Assembly: GCA_963844635.1 (NCBI GenBank)
Contig: CAWJPD010000001.1
Location: forward strand, 186,001 to 250,000
Direction of reading: 5' to 3'
Source of the DNA: JAJPKK01 sp963844635
Lineage (GTDB): Bacteria > Pseudomonadota > Alphaproteobacteria > Rhizobiales > Xanthobacteraceae
Length of the DNA: 64,000 nucleotides
Of the stretch, positions 18,866 to 27,990 are shown piece after piece (position 1 is the first letter of the stretch; each line of letters starts with the position of its first letter). A model generated the notes under the pieces. That model searched no databases, was not told where the DNA came from, and saw only the letters and a list, made by a program, of their open reading frames with translations. A program made the position numbers and the translations under genes.

Positions 18866-19408
18866 TAATCCTGACCTGCGCATAAGATGCTCCGAGCGCG
18901 GCCACGAAGACATGCGCGCGCCGTTCCCCGCCGGTGGCCGGATCGCCGACGGCGATGGTGTCGCCGGCCCAATCGACAAACAGCTTCTCGCCGGCCACAT
19001 GCGTCTGCCGCATCGTCGGCGACACGCGCTTGCGCCAGTCCGCGTAAAGCTCGCAAAACCGCGTGTAGCTCTAGCGTTCGGATGCTCGGCCAGATATTCC
19101 GGCCACAGCAGCGCCAACGTCACGGAGCGCCGCTTCAGCTCGCGTTGGATCGCCGGCCAGTCAATCGCGGTACGCACGCTCGCGCCGGCATCGGCAACCG
19201 GAAACAGCGGGCGCTCCAGCTCGGCATCGTCCAGCTCCTCCGGCACAGGCCAGGTGATCCCCGCCAAGACTGTCCGGCGCACATAATCGGCAGCCTGCGT
19301 CTTGCCGGCACCCGTCGCCGCGCTGATCCTGCGATAACTCATTCCAAGCGCGTGCTTCAGACGAAGCACCTCGCGAACCTTGCGCATCGACAATCTCTCC
19401 GCCGCCAT
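18866..19408 (-). pseudogene. istA: IS21-family transposase IstA, N-terminal part
   Basis: The N-terminus reads MAAERLSMRKVREVLRLKHA, LGMSYRRISAATGAGKTQAA (helix-turn-helix) and RRSVTLALLWPEYLAEHPNA. After a frame change near 19060 it continues MRQTHVAGEKLFVDWAGDTI and VFVAALGAS, the beginning of the DDE domain with its first Asp. The sequence loses similarity to IstA near 18890. The rest of the catalytic core is missing. A C-terminal piece of an IstA lies at 21815 on the opposite strand. Confidence 0.82.
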
Positions 19409-19570
19409 CGCCGTCCCCCTCTTCGTGAGGGGACCGCGATCAGCTAATTCGATGGTCGACGGGAAGCCGCCTCACAACGCCTTCACCAACTGTCCGCAAT
19501 CATCGGACCGCTGTCCGGCTTGGTCCGGATTTAGTGTCCGCAATGGATCGGATTCCGCAATTCGATCACG
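19409..19570. repeat. non-coding end of the IS21-like element
   Basis: Upstream of istA there are several copies of TGTCCG..AT-type repeats (for example TGTCCGCAAT at 19491 and again around 19533). This matches the multiple short repeats found at IS21-family ends. The outer boundary was not fixed. Confidence 0.5.
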
Positions 19571-20001
19571 GAGAACGGATCGGAACTGTACCGGTAGGAG
19601 ACTCCCGCTGGCCTCCTTGCTTCGACGCCGGGAACGTCTCCAGGTGGCTTCCGCCTCGGGCCGAAGCTGTTTCGCGAACGATAACAGCCGCGGATTAATT
19701 AGCTACGCCTTTTGGCTCTGGCCTGACCTTCACAACAAGAGAGCATCGCGGCGAATACCAGCATGCGGCAAGCGACCGAGGGCGGTGGGCCAGGAAAAGG
19801 CGCGTGGCAACTGCAGCTGCACCAGCCGGGCTCACTTTGGACTCGCTCGTGACAACGATCAACGAACCCGTATTTAAGTCCTTTTCGGCAGCCCGGCCCC
19901 CGCACCTGTTCAACTGATTAGACGTGCCCGTCGTCGCCTGTGACGCGAGATCATTGAACGCACGAAAAAACCACAGGCGAAGCCTGCCAGAAGGAGGATT
20001 A
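19571..20001. other. no recognised gene
   Basis: About 430 bases. Short minus-strand frames with hydrophobic content occur (19695-19913 and a span-like stretch near 19930-20030), but none has start signals. Probable debris between mobile elements. Confidence 0.4.
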
Positions 20002-20133
20002 ATGCGGCAACTGAGGCAAGAATGGGTTCCAAACGGGATATGCTCGTATCATCACAAAACCGCCACCAATTTTAGGTATTTGGTAATAGATAGGCAAACT
20101 AGAATAGCTTGTATCGTTAAGTGGTTAACCTGA
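20002..20133 (+). CDS. short ORF with perfect Shine-Dalgarno, 43 aa
   Basis: AAGGAGG (19991-19997) stands four bases before the ATG. The peptide begins MRQLRQEWVPNGICSYHHKT and ends IACIVKWLT. No family is recognised. The strong ribosome-binding site is the main support. The surroundings are mobile-element debris, so it may be the start of a lost gene. Confidence 0.35.
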   Translation: MRQLRQEWVPNGICSYHHKTATNFRYLVIDRQTRIACIVKWLT

Positions 20134-20169
20134 GAAAGGCTCAGACCATCTCCAGCTGACTGTATCACG

Positions 20170-20500
20170 TTAGGCTGGCCACCAGTGGAAGCGGGCGCTG
20201 GCGCGGATCAGGTCACGCTGTCCAGTCAGGGCGACACGGTGTTCGCTGACTGCGCTGTCGAGATCGTCGATGGTTTTGAAGGGTATTGACGAGCGGTTCG
20301 TCGACGAACGACGATAGATGTTCAGCCGGCTGGGCCATAGGAAAGAAGGCTGTAACACGAGCCGGATACCGTCGGCCCGCTGAGTTTTGCGGGCCGTGCC
20401 AGCTGGCGTGGTCGAGCTGGGTGATTGCTTGCTTGGCGGCACCGACGCCTGTCGATTTGGCAAAGTCGGCGAGGACCATGCCAGAGTAGCATCATGGCAC
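20170..20500 (-). pseudogene. IS630-type transposase remnant (different from 17391)
   Basis: On the minus strand, in alternating frames, one reads DFAKSTGVGAAKQAITQLDH, ASWHGP, MAQPAEHLSSFVDEPLVN and finally DLIRASARFHWWP. This is the C-terminal order of a common rhizobial IS630 subgroup (DFA...G...I.L.LDQAGWH, P.Y.PELQPAE.LW...DE.LVN, LIR....FHWWP). Several frame switches and no N-terminus make it a dead remnant. Confidence 0.65.
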
Positions 20501-20549
20501 CACATGGCTTCGTTTGGCCAAAATGCAGGGCGCATGCCATCTCCAAAAA

Positions 20550-21104
20550 TCAGCCGGATGCACTCTTTGGCGCCAAGCCGTTCGCATAATTATGGTCCGC
20601 TAACCCTCGGGGAATTGACCCTCGTCCCTGCCCAGTCGGGGGTGCACGACGAGCTTGATCAAAGGCACGAATTTCGAATTTGCGTCGCGACAGGGCCCGT
20701 CGTTCATAGCGATCAATAGCGATGAGTTCGCTCGCGAAGCCGTCCGCAGAAATGGACTCCACTTGCGTTCCGAGGTCGGTTGCACTCACATCTGCGGCGT
20801 TATCACTGGTCCAGAAAAGGCCAGAAATGATCGTTTGACGATACTGCCGAACCCGCATCAGGGCGATCTCCCCCTCGGCGATCCGCCGCGTGAGTTCGAG
20901 GAGTTCGGGCGGCGCCGAATCCCCAGCGATGCTCCGGGCCATGATCTCGATCTCTGCCGCCAGCACGGGGTCAGACGACACCGGCACCGTAAGCCCGAGC
21001 TGCCTTGCGTTCTGCGCCGCGATGGCTCGGCCTGTGCCGGTTTTAGGTCCTGTGCTCTGACGGGAATTTCTGCGGTTTGCGCGAAGCCTGACGCCGCTGA
21101 TCAT
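20550..21104 (-). CDS. conserved rhizobial hypothetical protein
   Basis: The start MISGVRLRANRRNSRQSTGP is followed by KTGTGRAIAAQNARQLGLTV, PVSSDPVLAAEIEIMARSIA and LTRRIAEGEIALMRVRQYRQ. The motif ANRRN...STGP.T..G....A.NA...GL.....SDP marks a family found in many copies in Bradyrhizobium and relatives. Its function is unknown; it is sometimes found near phage or IS genes. The internal ATG is chosen because the family motif begins directly after it. The tail after ALSRRKFEIRAFD is less typical and may be shifted. Confidence 0.68.
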   Translation of the reverse strand: MISGVRLRANRRNSRQSTGPKTGTGRAIAAQNARQLGLTVPVSSDPVLAAEIEIMARSIAGDSAPPELLELTRRIAEGEIALMRVRQYRQTIISGLFWTSDNAADVSATDLGTQVESISADGFASELIAIDRYERRALSRRKFEIRAFDQARRAPPTGQGRGSIPRGLADHNYANGLAPKSASG

Positions 21105-21200
21105 GCGGCATCCTTCCGTGCGCCATGATTGCGAGATTGCAGACATGCACCTGACGCGTCCCCAACGCTATCTGATGGCGAGCTATCTTTATGGTCCGAT

Positions 21201-21560
21201 TCAAGTTTGCTCACCCTCGAACTCGATTTCGAGACTTTCAACGATTTGTACATGCGAGCGCACAATTTCTTGGAGTTCACGGGCCTCGAGGGCGGATCAG
21301 TTTGCCAGTTGTGCAGGCATGAAGAATTTCGTTCGAGGCTTTATGAGCATCTTGGGCTCACCCAAGGTAATTGCCCGCCCACGGCGTGGCGGCCACAAAC
21401 GTTCGACACAAAGCCGCAACGCGGTCACGTCTCCAGCCAAGGCCATGTCAATCGTTCGTTGCATCAACAGTTTGCCTGCCTGTTCCAGCACCTCCATCGG
21501 AGTCAAGGTCTCGTATGACTTTCCACTCTGTCCGCTCCTCGCGGAGTTTTCGTAAGTCAT
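21201..21560 (-). pseudogene. DUF5681-like conserved protein with in-frame stop
   Basis: ATG at 21560 follows GGAG. The protein contains LTPMEVLEQAGKLLMQRTID and ALAGDVTALRLCVERLWPPR, a pattern seen in the C-terminal part of DUF5681-type proteins (...A..LL......GD..AL.LC.ERL.PPR). A TGA occurs at 21297-21299 after FFMPAQLAN. The same frame then reads SALEARELQEIVRSHVQIVE and ends at 21201, which fits the usual coiled-coil tail. One nonsense change therefore separates the tail. Partner of the neighbouring conserved gene at 20550 on the same strand. Confidence 0.5.
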
Positions 21561-21814
21561 TTTCGTTTCTCCAGAGCTGAATTCGCACAACATTATAGAA
21601 CAGGGCGCGGATTCGATAGGCTGAATTAAGATGCCTTCAAAATAGACTGGCATAGCGCGACTGGATGCCACACAACTGGAGCTGCCAACAAACTCGGGAC
21701 GGCTCTTTTCTCAAAATCGCATGAAACTAGGATAGCACACGCCTCGAAAGCGCGGCCATTGAGCGGATGAAACGGATGTGTGATCCGCACCATGAGGCAC
21801 GTCGTATCAACACG

Positions 21815-22614
21815 GCCTGCAGTTGACGGCTCGCGACAAGGCGAAAGTTGAAGTCGGCGTACAGGTGGTGACCCGCTGGATCATCGCCAAGCTTCGCCAT
21901 CAGCGCTTCTTCTCGCTCTCCGAGATCAACGCGACGATCCGCGATCTCGTCGCGCAGCTCAACGACCGCGTGACGCGGCATCTCGGCCGGAGCCGGCGTG
22001 CGCTGTTCGACGACATTGAACGACCCACGCTCAAGGCGCTGCCGGTCGAGCCCTACGTCTACGCGGAATGGAAGCAATGCAAAGTCAGCTTCGATTATCA
22101 CATCGAAGTCGAGCGCCATTACTACTCGGTGCCACATACGCTGCTGCGTGAGAGCGTGTGGGTGCGCATCACGGCGCGCACCGTGGAGGTCTTCCATCGC
22201 GGCAACCGCGTCGCGGCGCATCTGCGATCGTCGTCCGAGCGGCGGCACACCACGGTGCGCAAACACATGCCGTCGAGCCATCGCCGCTACGCCGACTGGA
22301 CGGCGGAGAGCATCACGCGCGAGGCCGGCGAGATCGGCCGCAATACCGTGGCGCTGATCGCGATCATCATGCGCGAGCGTGCCCAACCCGAGCAGGGCTT
22401 CCGCGCTGCGGTCGGCATCATTCGACTGGCCAGGAGCTTTGGCAGCGAGCGTGTTGACGCGGCTTGCGAGCGCGCGCTCGCGATCGGCGCGCGTTCCTTC
22501 ACCTCCGTCCATTCGATTCTCAAGAACAATCTCGATGCCAAACGGCCCGCGCCTGCCGCGGACGGGCCGGTGATTGCGCATTCCAACATCCGCGGCCCCC
22601 GCTACTTCCATTGA
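21815..22614 (+). pseudogene. istA: IS21-family transposase IstA, C-terminal part
   Basis: The frame begins ARDKAKVEVGVQVVTRWIIA and continues LRHQRFFSLSEINATIRDL, FDYHIEVERHYYSVPHTLLR and NTVALIAIIMRERAQPEQGF. This is the C-terminal half of IS21 IstA; the DK.K.E segment holds the last catalytic Glu. About 100 residues of the DDE core are absent upstream. The istB start follows ten bases after the stop, as in intact IS21 elements. The orientation is opposite to the IstA N-terminus at 18866. Confidence 0.85.
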
Positions 22615-22624
22615 GGTGAACACG

Positions 22625-22680
22625 ATGCTGACACATCCTACTCTCGATCAACTCAAGGCATTGAAGCTCGACGGCATGGC
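22625..22680 (+). pseudogene. istB: istB start, truncated
   Basis: MLTHPTLDQLKALKLDGMA is the N-terminus of the IS21 helper ATPase IstB. It breaks off at about 22680, where IS256 sequence in the opposite orientation begins. Only about 19 codons remain. Confidence 0.75.
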
Positions 22681-23175
22681 CGCGAGCGGCTCGGAGAAAT
22701 CGCCGGTCGAGATGCCCTTAAGGTAGAGTATCGGCAGCAGCGTCTCGATCGATTTCGAGCGGCGCAGGTAGGGCGGCAGGATCGCGGGCGTGAAACGAAT
22801 GCGGCCAGGACCGTCCGCAGCGGCTTCGCGATCCCGCACGCGCGGCTGACGGACCGCCACAGGACCGATCCCGGTCATCACCTCGCGCTCAGGCAGATGG
22901 CCGCGGCGGACGACCATCCTCGGTCCTCAGTTCGGCGTGCTGGGCGAGAAAATCCGTGACCTCGGCCTCCACCGCATGCGCAAGCAGGCTGCGCGCACCC
23001 GACCTGAGAATTTCCGTGAGTTGATCGCTACAGGTTCGTGGTTAAATCAGCTTAAACACGTTATCGTTGGACACGGCATATCGCTCCTTCGATGGAGAAG
23101 TGGAGGCCTCAATCACCCCCACGATATGCCGCCCTTCCGATTCGCGCCGTCACCAACCGACGACGATAGCTCATT
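22681..23175 (-). mobile_element. truncated IS256-family element
   Basis: This is the left end and N-terminal transposase part of an element like the complete one at 39923. It includes GHLPEREVMTGIG, AVRQPRVRDREAAADG and RRSKSIETLLPILYLKGIST. The start region has a TAA early (about 23050). The upstream leader and the end GAGCTAT (complement, near 23170) are also shared with the full copy. It is cut at 22681 by the junction with istB. Confidence 0.82.
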
Positions 23176-23223
23176 CAAGCAACATCGAGACATCTACAGT
23201 TCTTGGGAAAGTCGGCGACTGTC

Positions 23224-24195
23224 TCAGTTGAAATGAAAGTTGAGACCGACGCGCACGATCTCGCCGTTGAAACGGGTAGCGGACTGCGCGGTAACAATTG
23301 AAGTGGGGCCAGGATTGGGTACGATGTTGTTTGTGGTTACCAGAGGACTGAGCGCGTAGGTGGCGCTGCCAAGATCATAATAGAGATATTCTACTTTGGC
23401 GCTCCAGTTACCCCACATCATCCACTCCAAACCGAGGCCCGCCGTCCAACCGAAACGCGTGTCGGAGAAGCTCCCGCTGCTGAACGCGTTCGGGTTGGTG
23501 TAGTAGTTGGGGTTTGGGGGCGGCGCTGGAGAGTATGTCAATGTATTGGCTGCGTCTGTATTGGACTGGGCGATCGAGGTACTCGCATGAACTTGACCGT
23601 AGGCCAAACCTCCGGTTCCGTAGAATAGCAAGCTCGGCATCACGAGAAACCCAAAGCGGCCGCGCACCGTCCCTAGATAGTCAATGCCCTTACTACTGGT
23701 CATAGTTGTCGTCAGCACGTCCGGGATTGTAGGCGGCGTACCGTACAGCCAGAACCCGGGCAAACTCAGTGAGTTGGTGGCGCTGGCTGTTCCGCTCCGC
23801 GACGTTACGCCTTGGATGTCCGCTTCGTAGCCGCCGACCCAATTATAGCCAAACTGGTAATTGTGGCCGATCTGCACCCCGCCAATGAGGCCGTCACTTC
23901 TAGTGCCAAGATTCCCTGTCGCACCAAGCGCTGAATTGCTGGCCCAATACGGGCCATTAGGTGCCCCCGCATTGTTGACGAAATAAGTTGTGTCCAGATT
24001 GCCAGAAAGGGGATCTGCAACTGTGTTCACTGAATTGCTCTGGCTGATGCCCCCTGCGTTCCCGCCGATGTAGAAACCCGTCCACAAGGGCGGCGGCACA
24101 GCCGGTGGCGCTTTATAATAAAGGTCTGCGCTCGAAGCCGACCCGGTACCAAGGACGAGTAGGAGCGCGGTGCCGGAAAACAGAGACTTCCTCAT
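23224..24195 (-). CDS. outer-membrane beta-barrel protein, Omp25/31-like porin family
   Basis: A 323-aa protein starting MRKSLFSGTALLLVLGTGSA with a signal peptide cut near SSA. Next come a Pro-rich linker (YYKAPPAVPPPLWTGFYIGG) and alternating beta strands. The end RVGLNFHFN has the alternating pattern expected of the last strand of a barrel. WTGFYIGGNAGG is the usual entry motif of rhizobial Omp25/31-type proteins. AGGAG precedes the ATG at 24195; the longer open frame upstream is not needed. The extracellular loops are Ser/Thr/Asn-rich. Frame intact. Confidence 0.85.
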   Translation of the reverse strand: MRKSLFSGTALLLVLGTGSASSADLYYKAPPAVPPPLWTGFYIGGNAGGISQSNSVNTVADPLSGNLDTTYFVNNAGAPNGPYWASNSALGATGNLGTRSDGLIGGVQIGHNYQFGYNWVGGYEADIQGVTSRSGTASATNSLSLPGFWLYGTPPTIPDVLTTTMTSSKGIDYLGTVRGRFGFLVMPSLLFYGTGGLAYGQVHASTSIAQSNTDAANTLTYSPAPPPNPNYYTNPNAFSSGSFSDTRFGWTAGLGLEWMMWGNWSAKVEYLYYDLGSATYALSPLVTTNNIVPNPGPTSIVTAQSATRFNGEIVRVGLNFHFN

Positions 24196-24799
24196 AGCGA
24201 CAAAGCTCCTAAAAAGTTGGGAGTAAAAATGTTTCCTTGTGTAGCCCAGGAGTTGAACGGGGATCGCGCGAGGAACACGGCATGCACACTCACTTTTCCC
24301 GGGATAAGTGAAATTTCCAGGTATATGTGACAAATCGGTCACACTGAGACGCTCGGGAATCCGATCATTCCATAGGCGGTTCGCGACGGCGGCTTATGTG
24401 AACGGTTTCGGATGACGGCCCTTCTCGAACGATGCCGCGAGCACCGGGGCCGTCGTTCGAAAGCCTCCAGGGAAGGAACCCGCAGCCTCCAGGGTAAGGA
24501 ACCCGCGGGATGTAGGTGACAGCGCTGCCACCGTCCTATGGGAATTTCGGCGCGGCGCTGGCGTGTCTGACCGTGCAGGAGGCGGCCTGCGGCTTGATTG
24601 TGAGGCTGCGTGGGACTGGCAACGAGAATTGGGTCGCGCAACGACAGGCGTGTGATGCCGCTGAACCGGGTCATTCCGGGGCGGGTCATTCCATGGCTCG
24701 CGTTCACTGCACTGCACGTGTCCGCAACTCGCAGGTGAGTGCCGTGGAGGGGGTGCCATTCTTTTTCTCGAAATTTGTGCAGCGCACGAGTTTCGTAGT
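24196..24799. other. promoter region of the porin gene and non-coding debris
   Basis: No gene is supported. The first 100 bases upstream of the porin start are AT-richer and likely carry its promoter. The rest has only shadow frames. Confidence 0.4.
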
Positions 24800-25038
24800 G
24801 GCCCGAGCCCGAGTGGCCACGTGCCTGGAACGCCGAGAACGTGTTGCTGATCAGCTACGATCCGACTTTTGCGAAGGCGCATGCGGACAATTGGAACCGC
24901 ATGGCCAAGGTGGCGCGGGATTATGTGCCTCCTGCCGGTTCGTTCGGTAGCGATGATCGGAATTGGCCGGCGCTCAATTCGTTGCACTTGGCCCGACAGA
25001 GTGTCGAATACCAAACTTGGGTTGGCGAGGCGATCTGA
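24800..25038 (+). pseudogene. unidentified protein C-terminal fragment
   Basis: The frame WNAENVLLISYDPTFAKAHA, DNWNRMAKVARDYVPPAGS and DRNWPALNSLHLARQSVEYQ ends VGEAI. It has protein-like composition (Trp, Tyr, Asn and regular helices) but no start. It looks like the end of a longer soluble protein whose front is lost. I cannot name the family. Confidence 0.35.
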
Positions 25039-25141
25039 TTCCTTCGGAAATTTCTGTGGATAACCAAACTTGTATTGTTTGTCATTCAAAGTACGGAATT
25101 GCGCGATTTAATCGCACGCTGGTGGTGGGGGCGTAATATAA

Positions 25142-25333
25142 ATGAGTGCAAGCATCGGTGCAACGCCATTCGCGGTGGGCCACTTACCTTTCGTAATTTG
25201 CCCCGGGTGCAAGACCGTGATGCGCATGATAAAGCGCGAGCCGATCCCGAAAACGCCCAATCTCTCAGAGATCGCCTATAGTTGTAACGTCTGCTCAGCC
25301 GAGACAACGCGAATTCTCCGAACGTCTGATTGA
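25142..25333 (+). CDS. small zinc-ribbon-like protein, 63 aa
   Basis: The product begins MSASIGATPFAVGHLPFVIC and has two Cys pairs (ICPGCKTVM and SCNVCSAET) about 25 residues apart, a likely zinc-binding ribbon. Short proteins of this type are frequent in Bradyrhizobium and their role is unknown. The start is the first ATG after an AT-rich stretch; no strong ribosome-binding site is seen. Confidence 0.55.
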   Translation: MSASIGATPFAVGHLPFVICPGCKTVMRMIKREPIPKTPNLSEIAYSCNVCSAETTRILRTSD

Positions 25334-25618
25334 CTTGCTATGGCAGGAAGGAGCGTCGTCATCGGTGGTGGCGACTGGCCTGCGAGAGAATACGACGTGC
25401 TGCGATCGGCGCTGCTCCATTGATGCGTAACCCCGGGTAAGGATGATTCATCCGGCGCGTTTCTTCGCTCCAAGTTATTCCTGTATGAAGGCCTCACATC
25501 TGGCACGGCAATCCTGCAGCGGATCCAATATATAGGCCTGCTCGAGCCCCGACTCTGGCATGACGCGTCGCACATATCTTCTACACGCAAGAGTACGCTC
25601 CTATCCTACCTCACTGAG
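25334..25618. other. no recognised gene
   Basis: About 285 bases between the zinc-ribbon gene and IS copy B. The last bases contain the natural stop of the cytochrome P460 gene (a TAG read on the minus strand just left of CTGAG at 25614). Confidence 0.5.
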
Positions 25619-26555
25619 AAGTCCGTCTTAGAACTTGCTCAAGGGTTGCAGAGCTTTCGCAGCATGAGGCGGATGGAGGCGATTTTCAAGAACGCGAGGC
25701 CGCTGGAGTTGAGATTTTCCCAGTCCTTGGCGAGACGGCGGCAACGGTTGAGCCAAGCAATGGTGCGCTCGACGATCCACCGCTTGGGTAACGGCACGAA
25801 TCCTGAAGCGCGATCGGATCGTTTGACGATCTCGGTCTTGAGATAGGGCAGCATTTTGGCGAGTGCATCGGCAAAAATCGGACCTTGATAGGCGCTGTCG
25901 GCAAACAGCTTCTGAAGAAATGGAAACTGACCAAACAGCGTGGCCAGCAGCAGCAGGCCGCCATCGCGATCCTGGACGTCGGCGGCGTGGACGACGGCGT
26001 GCACCAACAGACCGAGCGTGTCGACGAGAATATGCCGTTTCTTGCCCTTGATCAGCTTGCCCGCATCAAAGCCGTGCGGATCGATGTTGGCCCCCCTTTT
26101 TCGGCGCTTTTCACGCTCTGACTGTCGATGATGGCTGCGGTGGGGCTGGCTTCACGTTCCGCCCGTTCGCGGCATTCGACGTACAGCGCGTGATGAATGC
26201 GATCGAGCACGCGGTCGCATCGCCACCAGACGAAGTAGTCGTACACCGTGCTGTGCGGCGGAAAATCCTTCGGAAGAGCACGCCACTGACAGCCGGTGCT
26301 CAGGATGTACATCAGGCCGTTGACCACCGCACGCATGTCGGTGCGGCGCTTGCCACCACCGGGCCGCGGCGGCGGAATCAGCGGCGCAATAACTGTCCAC
26401 TCCTCGTCCGTGAGGTCGCTCGGGTATCTCAGATGATCGCGGTTGTATCTCGGTCGGTTCCTCTGCGTCCACATCGGCGGCCCTCCCCCACGAATCAGAC
26501 CGCCTCCTTTGAATTACAAATGATTCCGTCGACTCTAGAAGTTTTAAGACGGACA
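25619..26555 (-). mobile_element. 937-bp IS5-family-like element, copy B
   Basis: Almost identical to copy A at 12628, in inverse orientation. It is flanked on both sides by CTGAG (25614-25618 and 26556-26560). Its ends carry the same imperfect inverted repeats around CGTCTTA.AACTT. It sits at the extreme 3' end of the cytochrome P460 gene. Confidence 0.9.
25639..26474 (-). CDS. IS5-type transposase, copy B, two frames, apparently functional
   Basis: The start MWTQRNRPRYNRDHLRYPSD runs in one frame into DEEWTVIAPLIPPPRPGG and IIDSQSVKSAEKGG. It then moves to the second frame (FDAGKLIKGKKRHILVDTLG, RWIVERTIAWLNRCRRLAKD) at the same AAAAAGGGGGG run as in copy A. Unlike copy A, the start codon is in frame with the body. 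A -1 slip would yield a full DDE transposase of about 278 aa. Differences from copy A in the second frame are few (for example GQFPFLQ versus GKFPFLQ). Confidence 0.82.
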
Positions 26556-27078
26556 CTGAGGATTTGAGCCGATCGGCGGTAAACATGAAATTGACGCTGT
26601 CTCCGTTCTTGTGGCACGTGAAGCAGCTATCAGGATTGGCCTTCGTGTCGACCTCTCCGTCGGGAAGAAAAGCTTGGTATTCCCACTCGCCATTGCGTTT
26701 GCTCTCGGAGTATTCGCTGCCCCATCCGGTACGTTTCTCCATCACGCGGAAGGCCTTGATCCCGGTTTTTCTGAAACGGCCGTCGGCGTCGGTCAGCGGT
26801 TTGCCGTTGCTATCGAGTTGCACGTTGTATCGGACCAGCGTGATCACCGTTCCGCTGGGGAGCGGCACGGCGTCCTTCGCGGCGGCCAACCCTTCCGGCG
26901 TAATGTAGAATTCGCGAAACTCTTTTTCGTCAGGCCGGTTCTCGTACGTGTACATCACGCCCTGAACGTAACTCGCCGGGAAAACGACTTTATCGCCGCC
27001 TGCCCGAACGGCGGTCCCGGTCACGATGACCGCGAGGACGCAGAAAGCGACCGCGATTGGTGATAACTGGTCTGCCAT
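26556..27078 (-). CDS. cytochrome P460-family protein, 3' end displaced by IS
   Basis: A periplasmic haem protein. Residues 1-26 are a signal peptide (MADQLSPIAVAFCVLAVIVT, cut near AVRA). The domain then runs VVFPASYVQGVMYTYENRPD, GTVITLVRYNVQLDSNGKPL and AFRVMEKRTGWG, and ends with the haem-binding CFTCH motif and MFTADRLKSS. Cytochrome P460 enzymes oxidise hydroxylamine or handle nitrogen oxides; many rhizobial homologues are uncharacterised. The IS inserted after LKSS. Joined across it, the gene would end VR and stop. The present frame continues about 130 residues into IS sequence (to 26152). The haem motif is intact. Confidence 0.85.
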
Positions 27079-27139
27079 TTTTTCTCCTCCTGCACGCCGG
27101 CCATCGGCGGTCGAAGCAATCTGCAAAATGATCTATGGA

Positions 27140-27348
27140 TCAACGCCCCTGCGCTCGGTGCTCATGCCAATTCGGCCGCGCGTCGGCGCCGACGATCCCG
27201 CAGCGGGCGCAGACCATACGCGAGCCGAAGTTCGGCCCGGGATTTCGTGGGGCCGCGCCGTTGCGTCCATGATCGTTTGGTGGTGACAGAGAAGGCAGCA
27301 CACGTCGAGCGACCGCGGACCGAGCCGGCGCATATCGCGAATGGTCAT
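27140..27348 (-). pseudogene. small zinc-ribbon protein, frameshifted
   Basis: The start MTIRDMRRLGPRSLDVCCLL leads to the first Cys pair (CLLCHHQTIMDA). After a shift near 27240 another frame reads MVCARCGIVGADARPNWHEH and stops at 27140-27142. The layout MTI.DMR..G.RSL.V.C..CHH...(P)...MVC..CGI.GA.ARPNW is a well-known short rhizobial protein of unknown function. One indel splits the two halves of the zinc site. Confidence 0.65.
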
Positions 27349-27990
27349 TGGGGCGGCGGGCTGGTCAAAGTGCGTCATCGGGAGGCGGACCTGTTCCTGG
27401 ATCGCAGCTCGGGATTCGTATTTCCGGTACGCTCAAAGGTTGCCACCAGGGATTCGAGGTTTTCGGGCATAGATCGATTGTCAAGTTTTGCCTTTTTTCG
27501 CCCGCTCATTTTTTAAACGCGCAGGTTGCGCTCGGGGCAGCAGCCTCAACGAGGGCTTTCGAGTACCGGCAAAGGGCACATCGATCTTCATCACATGCTC
27601 AAACTCGGCGCTAACACCAGCGGTCCGGTCCGCCGCATCAAAATGTCTTCATTTCGCAAAAATGCACCTGTTGGTTGTTTTAACCAAAAATACAATCATA
27701 TTAACCAGATGACAGGCTCAGGAGGTGCCCGGACCTGCCCTCTGCTTGCCCACATTTGCATCCGCATTTGGACTCGTCCGCCCATCTAATTCATTAGCGG
27801 CGGCACCGAGTTTAGCGGATGTACTGCACATTCGTAATGATAAGCAGTCAAGCCGTAAAAGAGCTGTAAATCGAGCGCTGCTGCTGCCAAATCGGGACTT
27901 CAGACCGTTCTCGACATCCACAACCCGCGCGAAACTGTTGGTCTCGGCTCCACGCCTATAGCGTGGCGTTTCGGACAAATTTAAATGAGT
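27349..27990. other. no supported gene
   Basis: About 640 bases with short frames only. Composition becomes AT-rich near 27490-27700. Nothing recognisable on either strand. Confidence 0.45.

Noticed and set aside
21727..22623. 298-residue ORF antisense to istA
   Set aside because: The plus strand encodes a recognisable IstA C-terminus; the minus frame is a shadow.
27718..27978. 86-residue minus-strand ORF
   Set aside because: No recognisable motif or start context; it lies in a region that looks non-coding.
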